In this document: positions 1 to 5,673 of the stretch, piece by piece | How the letters are laid out: every line of letters starts with the position of its first letter | Numbering within the stretch: the stretch's first letter is position 1 | Origin: Rhodospirillaceae bacterium TMED167 | GTDB taxonomy: Bacteria > Pseudomonadota > Alphaproteobacteria > Rhodospirillales_A > UBA2165 | Assembly: GCA_002170915.1 (NCBI GenBank) | Contig: NHHQ01000055.1 | Coordinates: 18,875 to 24,547 of the forward strand | Direction: 5' to 3' | DNA length: 5,673 bases | Notes under the pieces: generated by a model | Database searches by the model: none | What the model saw: only the letters and a program-made list of their open reading frames with translations | What the model was told of the DNA's origin: nothing | Program-made: the position numbers and the translations under genes

Positions 1-701
1 ATTTAAATTTAAACCGGGAATTTCCAGGCGATCCCCATGGCACACCCACTCGCCAAATTGCTCATTTTGTAGAGTCCGTGCTTATGAACATGGCAGATTA
101 TTCTCTTGATATACATTCAGGCGGCTCATCACTCCATTATCTCCCAACTATTTTATACCGTGCGGGGAAAGTAGGGGATGAGCGAGCGGACAAGTGCAAA
201 GAACTCGTGACCACTTTTGGAGCTCCCTATGCTATTGCAATGCCATCAGGCGGAAACAAAGGCACTCGAACAACGATGGCCGCTGCGGAGCGTCAGAAAG
301 CAATAGCTATTGGAGGTGAATTCGGTGGTTCCGGCACAGTATCACCCGAAAGCCTTCACATTTGTGAATTAGGAATACGACGCCTACTCCATCATTTGAA
401 AATTTGGTCACCCGCTAATTTGCCGCCTGCTGCGGAGCCCGAGGAGACGGTATACCTGAATAGCAACTCTACGAATCTGCTCGTCTATGCCGATCAAGCA
501 GGATTATTTGAACCAGCAGCTCAACTCGGAGAAATAGTCGTCACAAACCAGATTGCCGGCTATCTTCACCATCCTGATACGCCGTGGCTCAAACCAGAGA
601 AAATAAGATTTAAAACCGATGGACTGGTCCTAGCTAAACGTATACCGGGCCTATCAGAGCGCGGGGATTGCCTGTTTCATCTAGGCAATGCTGCCCCATG
701 A
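1..701 (+). CDS. Succinylglutamate desuccinylase/aspartoacylase-family zinc hydrolase, 5'-truncated by the window edge
   Basis: This is the C-terminal part of an AstE/AspA-type (M14-like) metallo-deacylase, which removes acyl groups from N-acylated amino acids. The frame is open from base 3 with no stop, so the gene begins outside the window and the GTG at 78 is internal. The first visible residues read LNLNREFPGDPHGTPT, matching the family motif NLNRxFPG. Next comes DIHSGG, whose His (codon 114-116) is the expected third zinc ligand. GGEFGGSGT carries the presumed catalytic Glu (codon 318-320). The last 75 or so residues form the usual C-terminal beta domain, ending in ERGDCLFHLG. The HxxE zinc motif lies off the window. 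The pattern resembles DoeB/EutE, the N-acetyl-diaminobutyrate deacetylases of ectoine breakdown, but no ectoine genes are seen here, so the substrate is open. The gap to the next gene is 196 bases, with no convincing terminator. Confidence 0.88.
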   Translation, partial: LNLNREFPGDPHGTPTRQIAHFVESVLMNMADYSLDIHSGGSSLHYLPTILYRAGKVGDERADKCKELVTTFGAPYAIAMPSGGNKGTRTTMAAAERQKAIAIGGEFGGSGTVSPESLHICELGIRRLLHHLKIWSPANLPPAAEPEETVYLNSNSTNLLVYADQAGLFEPAAQLGEIVVTNQIAGYLHHPDTPWLKPEKIRFKTDGLVLAKRIPGLSERGDCLFHLGNAAP

Positions 702-885
702 TTTTAAAGACCCTCAAGCATTAACGAAGAGTATTTTTCCCCAATGCTGCTCATTTAGATACAATAGGCGTTCAACGTAGAGCCAGGGGATATGGTAAGC
801 TCAAACAACTAGCTTCACATTTTATAAATAATTTGAGAATTTAAAATGTCCGGCAGTCTCAAAAACAGATGATGCCAATTATAAA

Positions 886-892
886 AAGGAGG
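886..892 (+). promoter_or_regulatory. Strong Shine-Dalgarno for the GST gene
   Basis: AAGGAGG ends five bases before the ATG at 898. It is a near-perfect complement to the 16S rRNA 3' end and fixes that start. It is the only textbook ribosome binding site I see in front of a gene in this window. Confidence 0.85.
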
Positions 893-897
893 ATATT

Positions 898-1746
898 ATG
901 CCAATAATAAAACCTCTTGATCCAACCATAAAAGATCTAAAAGGTCTGCATGTTTGGCATGGTGAACTCTCAAGCTGCGCGCAACGGGTTAGGATAACCC
1001 TAGATGAAAAAGCACTCGCATGGGAGGGCCATCTTATTGACATTCCAAAAAACGAACACGCCACTCCAGAGTACCAAGCAATTAATCCGAAAGGCCTAGT
1101 GCCGGCATTCGTTGACAATGGAACGCTGGTCATTGAGTCCTGCGATATCATTGACTACATCGACGAAAAATTTGCTAAGCCGTCATTGAGCCCCTCAGAC
1201 CCAAGTCTGAAACCCGAATTGGCGGGTTGGCTTGATCGCGCCGACAAAGCCCAGGCTGATCTAAAACTTCTCTCGCATGAATTTTTATTTCGCCCACGGA
1301 AACCTACGACAGAAACTGAAATCGTAGATTTTGAAAACCGTCATAACAACGAGGGATTAGTTGATTTTATCCGCGAATGGCAGGGCAATGATATGTTCCC
1401 AAAAGCCAAGTTGGACTCAGCAGTTACGCGCACCGATACCGATTTTCAGAACCTGGACGCAGCCCTCGCTAATCGACATTGGTTACTCGGAGATCAGTTT
1501 ACTCTCGCTGATATTGCCTGGATGCCAAATATCCATCGAATGATGCTAATGGAGTGGCCGCTTGGACGTTATAAAAACCTACACCGATGGTTCGACCAAA
1601 TTAAAGACAGGCCCAGCTATCAAAGTGCTTTGGTAGATTGGGAACCAAAGGGTCTCCGCGATCGCTTTGCTAGTTATGTTGCAAAACGTAACCGAGAGAC
1701 GGGCATCCATGTTACAGCATTTGGAGCATTGGCAGAGATACAGTAG
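898..1746 (+). CDS. Glutathione S-transferase family protein
   Basis: A cytosolic GST-fold protein of 282 residues, expected to bind glutathione and conjugate it to, or reduce, an electrophilic substrate. Residues 17-92 form the thioredoxin-like domain. LSSCAQRVR (24-32) holds the candidate active-site Ser25/Ser26 and Cys27. INPKGLVPAF (62-71) contains the conserved cis-Pro at 69, and ESCDIIDYI (80-88) includes the Glu-Ser pair that contacts glutathione. Residues 105-245 are the helical C-terminal domain, with the folding motif LLGDQFTLADIAW (196-208) and its T-x-x-D cap. At 282 residues it is somewhat longer than the common 200-230; the extra length lies in a 16-residue lead, an insert near 130-165 and a tail after 250. 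The class and substrate are unknown; the N-terminal half recalls bacterial GSTs of the beta-etherase type, but that link is weak. The start is set by the strong ribosome binding site. A decayed relative lies at 4741-4853. Confidence 0.92.
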   Translation: MPIIKPLDPTIKDLKGLHVWHGELSSCAQRVRITLDEKALAWEGHLIDIPKNEHATPEYQAINPKGLVPAFVDNGTLVIESCDIIDYIDEKFAKPSLSPSDPSLKPELAGWLDRADKAQADLKLLSHEFLFRPRKPTTETEIVDFENRHNNEGLVDFIREWQGNDMFPKAKLDSAVTRTDTDFQNLDAALANRHWLLGDQFTLADIAWMPNIHRMMLMEWPLGRYKNLHRWFDQIKDRPSYQSALVDWEPKGLRDRFASYVAKRNRETGIHVTAFGALAEIQ

Positions 1747-1936
1747 CTTGAATTCATTATGGGTGGTTTTCAAAGGGGATAACAAAATAATGTGGTAAAA
1801 AGATAGGTCACTCTCATCAACCTGACGTATTGTATAAACATTGGTGAGTAAAAATATCCTTCGAATCCCAAGATATCATCTGTTACTCCTGCCCTCTCAG
1901 CGCGGGGTCAGCCACTGTTATAAAAAAGGCTAACAA

Positions 1937-1942
1937 TATAAT
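1937..1942 (+). promoter_or_regulatory. Possible -10 element for the flavin monooxygenase gene
   Basis: A perfect TATAAT sits in the AT-rich gap, 41 bases before the ATG at 1984, which would give a leader of about 35 bases. The matching -35 position (around 1915-1920, CTGTTA) fits the consensus poorly. AT-rich DNA gives such hits by chance, so this is only a candidate. Confidence 0.35.
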
Positions 1943-1983
1943 TTTCTAAACAAATAGTTGTAGATAAAGCGGCACGCCAAAGC

Positions 1984-3315
1984 ATGAAACGCCAGTTACA
2001 TTTGAATCTTTTCATCCAAGGCCGTGGTAGCCATGAAGCGGCATGGAGACACCCGCTATCGTCCACCGCTGAATTGACGGACATCGGCTATTATCAGGAC
2101 CTCGCCCGACGCGCAGAAGCTGGACTATTCGACTCCATTTTTTTCGCAGATCAGCTAACGACAAATACTGCTCAGACGAAATCGGCCAAAGCCTTACAGG
2201 TTTGGCTAGAGCCCATAACCATGCTAGCGGCAATAGCAGTGGCTACCCATCGCATTGGTTTAATTGCGACCGGGTCGAGCACCTATACGGAACCATTTAA
2301 CCTTGCGCGCCAATTCGCCTCAATCGACCACATAAGCCAAGGTCGGGCAGGCTGGAATATAGTTACCTCATGGATGGCTGCCGCAGCGCAAAACTTTGGA
2401 GATATGGGTCAATTATCACACTCTGAGCGATATGCATTCGCTGAGGAACACGTCCAGATAGTTAAGGGTCTTTGGGATAGCTGGGCCGACGACACCATAA
2501 TCGATGACCGACAGAATGCCGTCTACGCAAATACTGATCGCATTCGTCCAATCGACTTTAAAGGAGAATATTTCAGCGTCGCTGGCCCACTTAACTTGCC
2601 CCGGGGGCCCCAGGGCCGCCCGGTGCTCGTTCAAGCCGGATCATCTGAGGATGGACGCGGATTTGCTGCACGCCACGCCGAGGCGGTATTCACCGCACAC
2701 ATAGAAAAAACTACTGCCCAGGCTTTTTACGCTGACATGAAGAAACGCGTCACTGCCGAGGGCCGCCAGCCAGACCAAGTCCTAATACTACCTGGCTTAT
2801 GTCCTACAATTGCATCGACAGAGGCTGAGGCAAAGCGGCTACTGCTAGAATTGAGCGACTACGCCGATGTCGAGATCGCAGTGAAATACCTCGGCACGTG
2901 GTTCGGTGGCCATGACTTTTCTCACTTACCTCTCGACAGGCCACTAACTATGGCGGATTTCCCCGACCTGTCGAATATTGAAACCAGCAAAAGTCGCACC
3001 GAAATGGTGATTAACCTTATCCAACGCGAGGATATAACACTTCGCGACCTTCTGGCACGTTTTGCACACATAGGTGGGCACTACCTTTTCGCCGGCACTG
3101 CCGAGCAAGTCGCTGACCTAATAGAAGACTGGTTTCTCGATGGGGCAGCTGACGGCTTTAACTTAATGCCTCCGCTGCTACCTGCTATGCTCGATATTTT
3201 CATCGACGAGGTCTTGCCGCTGCTACAAAAACGTGGCCTGTTCCGAACCGAATATCAGGGCACCACGCTGCGGGAGCATTATGGACTTGACCGTCCTGCC
3301 AGCGCATTTGCCTAA
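1984..3315 (+). CDS. LLM-class flavin-dependent monooxygenase, NtaA/SnaA/DszA family
   Basis: A full-length TIM-barrel monooxygenase of the two-component type that uses reduced FMN delivered by a separate reductase. Known relatives act on nitrilotriacetate (NtaA), dibenzothiophene sulfone (DszA), pristinamycin (SnaA) and dimethylsulfide (DmoA). Family marks in order: LHLNLF near the start, EAAWRHP (18-24), GLFDSIFFAD (47-56), LEP (75-77), GRAGWNIVTS (120-129), NFG (137-139), HSERY (146-150), GLWDSW (162-167), GPLNLPRGPQGRPVLVQAG (201-219), and a closing FRTEY...TLREHYGL (420-435). The 443 residues are normal for the family. The ATG at 1984 is the only good start: an in-frame TAA lies at 1939-1941, no other start codon falls between, and the first residues match the family start. 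No clear Shine-Dalgarno precedes it. The substrate cannot be told from sequence, and no flavin reductase gene is in the window. Confidence 0.93.
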   Translation: MKRQLHLNLFIQGRGSHEAAWRHPLSSTAELTDIGYYQDLARRAEAGLFDSIFFADQLTTNTAQTKSAKALQVWLEPITMLAAIAVATHRIGLIATGSSTYTEPFNLARQFASIDHISQGRAGWNIVTSWMAAAAQNFGDMGQLSHSERYAFAEEHVQIVKGLWDSWADDTIIDDRQNAVYANTDRIRPIDFKGEYFSVAGPLNLPRGPQGRPVLVQAGSSEDGRGFAARHAEAVFTAHIEKTTAQAFYADMKKRVTAEGRQPDQVLILPGLCPTIASTEAEAKRLLLELSDYADVEIAVKYLGTWFGGHDFSHLPLDRPLTMADFPDLSNIETSKSRTEMVINLIQREDITLRDLLARFAHIGGHYLFAGTAEQVADLIEDWFLDGAADGFNLMPPLLPAMLDIFIDEVLPLLQKRGLFRTEYQGTTLREHYGLDRPASAFA

Positions 3316-3318
3316 CTA

Positions 3319-3341
3319 AAAGGTGCCTTGTGCACGCCTTT
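3319..3341 (+). terminator. Weak hairpin after the flavin monooxygenase gene
   Basis: AAAGGTGC pairs with GCACGCCTTT across a five-base loop, with a two-base bulge, starting four bases after the stop codon. Only three T residues end the stem, and they are part of it, so this would be a poor intrinsic terminator. It is listed for its position, not its strength. Confidence 0.3.
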
Positions 3342-3483
3342 AAATAACATTCACACAAACTGGCGTTGCCGACTTAATTTTTGATTTTATTCAAATTAAT
3401 TCAAAAGGTATGTTTGGCACGGATTTTTTCCAATCCACTGATTTTATTGATAGTTTTCGAAAAACCCTCTAACACTCTGCTAA

Positions 3484-3513
3484 TTGCCAACCTTGACCAA
3501 CACACATTAGAAT
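3484..3513 (+). promoter_or_regulatory. Candidate sigma-70 promoter very close to the photolyase-like start
   Basis: TTGCCA (3484-3489) and TAGAAT (3508-3513) each match five of six consensus bases and are 18 bases apart. Transcription would begin near 3520, only about six bases before the ATG at 3526, so the message would be almost leaderless. This fits the lack of any Shine-Dalgarno before that ATG. Confidence 0.4.
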
Positions 3514-3525
3514 TCTGCGGTTCTT

Positions 3526-4740
3526 ATGACATCCATTATAGATAAGCCACTCGCAACTCGAGAGAACGCCCTAGAGCAATTAGAAGCCCTTAAGCCAAAA
3601 CTGGGGCACGTTTATGCGGCAGATAGAAATTTCGATAACGGCCCCGGTAAACATTCATCGGTGTCTACCCTCTCTCCCTGGGTGCGCCACCGACTGATTC
3701 TCGAGGAAGAACTGGTATCGGCTGCGCTTGGTTCTCACAGCTTTGCCGCATCCGAAAAATTCATTCAAGAAGTCTTCTGGCGTTCCTATTGGAAAGGCTG
3801 GCTGGAAATGCGTCCACAAGTTTGGCGCGATTATGAATTGTGTCGAGATCAGGATTTGGCAGATTGGGAGGGGAGACCCGAGCTGCAAGATGCCCGCACT
3901 GGAAACACGGGGATTACTTGTTTTGATTTTTGGGTCCGTGAATTGGTCGAGACCAATTACCTGCACAATCATGCTCGGATGTGGTTTGCAAGCATTTGGA
4001 TCTTTACACTGCGCCTCCCCTGGACGTTGGGTGCCGATTTTTTCATGCAACACCTGTTAGATGGTGACCCGGCGTCAAATACACTCTCATGGAGATGGGT
4101 TGGCGGACTTCAAACTCGGGGGAAGACCTATCTCGCGCGGGCAGATAATATTTGCAAATTTACCCGAGGGCGCTTTAATCCTGCCAGCCAATTAGCCATG
4201 GATGCGCAGCCGTTGGATGGTCCTGTGGCCCCTGCACCTAAAACTCTCTCATTTCAAAATCCTGTCAGCCCGGACACTCCCTACGTATTGATCGTTACCG
4301 AAGATGATTTAGGCATCGAGAGCCTGGATATCTCTTCAAAGTGCTTGAGACAAATCATTAACGTGAACTGCTCGGAAAAACGGTCACCTAACGGTATCTC
4401 TCGGCGGGTTGCGGGTTTTATCAACAATGCCATGAGCACTACTATTAAATTTGCAACCGAGTTGGACATTCCTGTGGTTCAGTGTGACCCAAATGATATT
4501 AATGGGATCATCAACACCGTGAATGCAAGTGGTGCCAGACAGGTCATTACACCGTTCGCGCCTGTCGGTCCCGTTCAGGGTGTGTTGGGCGTGATTGAAG
4601 ACAGAGCAATTGAGAATAACATTAGTTTCACTCGTCTAGCCCGCTCCTACGACCGCGAGACCTGGCCATACGCTACTAAGGGATTTTTCAAGTTTAAAGA
4701 AGCCATACCCTCGTTAATTGCACGCCTGGGGCTCGGATGA
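3526..4740 (+). CDS. Photolyase/cryptochrome-family FAD protein with reversed domain order
   Basis: A 404-residue relative of DNA photolyases, light-driven FAD enzymes that repair UV-damaged DNA or sense blue light. Here the helical FAD-binding domain comes first (about 45-225): SVSTLSPWVRHRL (45-57), FIQEVFWRSYWKGW (79-92), RTGNTGITCFDFWVREL (124-140), YLHNHARMWFAS (145-156), DGDPASNTLSWRW (179-191). Asn185 aligns with E. coli Asn378, which faces the flavin. Trp189 and Trp166 align with Trp382 and Trp359 of the electron-transfer chain, and Trp114 falls within one residue of Trp306. The usual N-terminal antenna domain is absent. After a linker (226-250), residues 252-404 look like an alpha/beta domain: strand VLIVTEDDL, then FATELDIPVVQCDPND, GARQVITPF, and a final WPYATKGFFKFKEAIP that recalls the segment closing the normal antenna domain. 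An in-frame TAG at 3508 supports the ATG at 3526. Repair versus signalling cannot be decided. Confidence 0.88.
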   Translation: MTSIIDKPLATRENALEQLEALKPKLGHVYAADRNFDNGPGKHSSVSTLSPWVRHRLILEEELVSAALGSHSFAASEKFIQEVFWRSYWKGWLEMRPQVWRDYELCRDQDLADWEGRPELQDARTGNTGITCFDFWVRELVETNYLHNHARMWFASIWIFTLRLPWTLGADFFMQHLLDGDPASNTLSWRWVGGLQTRGKTYLARADNICKFTRGRFNPASQLAMDAQPLDGPVAPAPKTLSFQNPVSPDTPYVLIVTEDDLGIESLDISSKCLRQIINVNCSEKRSPNGISRRVAGFINNAMSTTIKFATELDIPVVQCDPNDINGIINTVNASGARQVITPFAPVGPVQGVLGVIEDRAIENNISFTRLARSYDRETWPYATKGFFKFKEAIPSLIARLGLG

Positions 4741-4853
4741 GAGAGCCACCTCGTCGATATCCCCAAGAACGAGCGTGCCACACTCGAATGTCATCGATAA
4801 GCCCAAAAGGCTTGGTGCCCGCGTTCGTCGAACATTGAACGAGAATAATTGAG
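4741..4853 (+). pseudogene. Remnant of a second glutathione S-transferase gene
   Basis: This piece lines up codon for codon with bases 1024-1137 of the GST gene upstream. It first reads ESHLVDIPKNERATLECH, against EGHLIDIPKNEHATPEYQ in the intact protein. After losing one base near 4798 it reads ISPKGLVPAFVEH, then a TGA where the intact gene has Gly (GGA), then TRIIE against TLVIE. The remnant has 113 bases against 114, and by hand count about two thirds are identical, with most differences at third codon positions. That points to an older paralogue rather than a fresh copy of the upstream gene. Similarity stops after 4853, and both the N-terminal start and the helical domain are missing. 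It cannot encode a working enzyme. Confidence 0.85.
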
Positions 4854-4892
4854 CCTTATTTTTCTAAACCATTGTTCTCGTCGGTTATCAAT

Positions 4893-5673
4893 TTAGAAAA
4901 TGCAAAGACCATCCGACTTTATTTTTGGCCCCACCAATTTCAGGCCCTCCACACTAATCCTATAAAGCTGGTATTTGAAAGTTGCCATATAGTCCCAAGA
5001 GCCTCTACGGGTAACGATCTCTACTTTTTTTCCCGATTTAGCTGCCTTTTCCAGATAGCCACATAGTTCTGTAACCTTGGTAAGTTTCTGGCCATCAACG
5101 GTATAAATATAACTGTAAGCCTTCATTTTCCGCACGGATCCAGGGGATGCAGACGCGACATCGAGTATCATTATCTCATCCTCAGGGTTGGAGATTTGCG
5201 CATCCCTCAAAAATTCTTTGCCGACGACCAGGCCTGAAAAATGCAGACCCACCCAGTTAATCATTCTTGGTCTGGCTTTAACCGGGAGGCTTACGACCTG
5301 TTCCTCACCCTCCCGAATAACCTTAATTGCAATGGTTCCCTCTCTTCCGCGCAGGGCATGTATGAGATCAGCTTGGTTTTTAAATTTGATTGCTGGAACA
5401 TTGGCAAGCGACACCAGCTCATCACCCGGTTGCAGAGCCCACTTTACCGGCAGTCCTTCGTAAGTCGTGGCGACGATCAGTTTGTTTCGCACTTCATTGC
5501 TGGTTGCGAATGCTGCAGGCAAATAAGGCACAGATGGATTTTTGCCTTCTCTCAAAAGGTCAAATATACGACAGGCGTAGATCATCGGGACCGCAAACCC
5601 AGACCTTCACTTGAACGCTTTGAATACCCCATGGCATTAATGCCGAGAACTGCATCTGACGCGATGTTGATGA
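4893..5673 (-). pseudogene. HtrA/DegP-type serine protease with two PDZ domains, frameshifted and cut by the window edge
   Basis: This is the 3' part of a trypsin-like periplasmic protease/chaperone gene. Reading leftwards from base 5671, one frame gives INIASDAVLGINAMGYSK then RSSEGLG, the tail of a trypsin domain just past where GNSGGP is expected (off the window). The match then moves to another frame, GFAVPMIYACRIFDLLREG, which completes the usual GFAVP motif. One extra T in the run at 5595-5597 would join them. The downstream frame is open from about 5606 to its stop at 4893; from its first Met (5585) it has 230 residues. PDZ1 covers about 27-103 (LQPGDELVSL at 51-60) and PDZ2 about 112-195 (VDGQKL at 163-168). 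The catalytic His, Asp and Ser and the signal peptide cannot be seen. The frame break may be real decay, a homopolymer sequencing error or, less likely, programmed. The gene converges on the photolyase-like gene; no clear shared terminator lies in 4854-4892. Confidence 0.8.

Noticed and set aside
1..13. AT-rich palindromic start (ATTTAAAT) that might be a cloning-site scar
   Set aside because: Its translation fits the conserved NLNRxFPG motif in frame, so it is natural coding sequence.
717..748. AGCATT and AATGCT inverted pair after the first gene
   Set aside because: A six-base stem with a 20-base loop and no following T-run is not a credible terminator.
879..1151. Minus-strand open frame of 90 codons across the GST start
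   Set aside because: It is antisense to a well-supported GST gene and its translation shows no family features.
1860..1869. TTCGAATCCC, which looks like the T-loop of a tRNA
   Set aside because: The flanks (ATATCC and CCAAG) do not form a T-stem, and no acceptor, anticodon or D arm can be placed around it.
2598..2624. GC-rich self-complementary patch (around CCCCGGGGGCCCC)
   Set aside because: It encodes the conserved LPRGPQGRP segment of the monooxygenase; the composition follows from the Pro, Gly and Arg codons.
3382..3448. TGATTTTATT occurring twice, at 3382-3391 and 3439-3448, with a GGATT/AATCC inverted pair at 3421-3436
   Set aside because: Short AT-rich repeats in an AT-rich gap are expected by chance; no operator or known binding site matches.
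3655..4053. Minus-strand open frame of 132 codons inside the photolyase-like gene, and a plus-strand one at 3728-4060
   Set aside because: Both overlap strongly conserved photolyase codons and translate to low-sense protein; they are shadows.
5188..5614. Plus-strand open frames opposite the HtrA gene
   Set aside because: They are antisense to clear PDZ-domain coding sequence and show no recognisable motif.

Overview
The window is protein-coding bacterial DNA of moderate GC, by eye a little under 50% overall, with AT-rich gaps of about 200 bases. The gene families (an AstE/AspA-type deacylase, a glutathione S-transferase, an NtaA/SnaA/DszA-type flavin monooxygenase, a photolyase relative and an HtrA-type protease) suggest a proteobacterium. 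My best guess is a marine alphaproteobacterium. That rests on family resemblance only, since there is no rRNA or other marker here. I see no tRNA, rRNA, CRISPR array, transposase or intact insertion sequence.

Layout, left to right. (1) The 3' part of a succinylglutamate desuccinylase/aspartoacylase-family zinc hydrolase; its frame is already open at the left edge. (2) A complete GST-family gene at 898-1746 with a very strong Shine-Dalgarno. (3) A complete LLM-class flavin-dependent monooxygenase at 1984-3315. (4) A photolyase/cryptochrome relative at 3526-4740. Its FAD-binding helical domain comes first and a Rossmann-like alpha/beta domain follows, the reverse of the usual order. (5) Directly after its stop, a decayed 38-codon piece of a second GST gene. 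(6) On the minus strand, convergent with the rest, the 3' part of an HtrA/DegP-type protease with two PDZ domains. Its frame is broken by one base near 5596, and its 5' end lies beyond the right edge.

The four plus-strand genes are separated by 196, 237 and 210 bases, so they are more likely separate transcripts than one operon. GST plus flavin monooxygenase plus deacylase would fit uptake and breakdown of small organic compounds, but no substrate can be named from the sequence. The monooxygenase family needs a reduced-flavin supply, and no flavin reductase gene is present here.

The most noteworthy observations are the apparent circular permutation of the photolyase fold, the GST remnant that seems to supply the photolyase stop codon, and a frame break in the HtrA gene that falls on a slippery-type heptamer (GGGTTTG).
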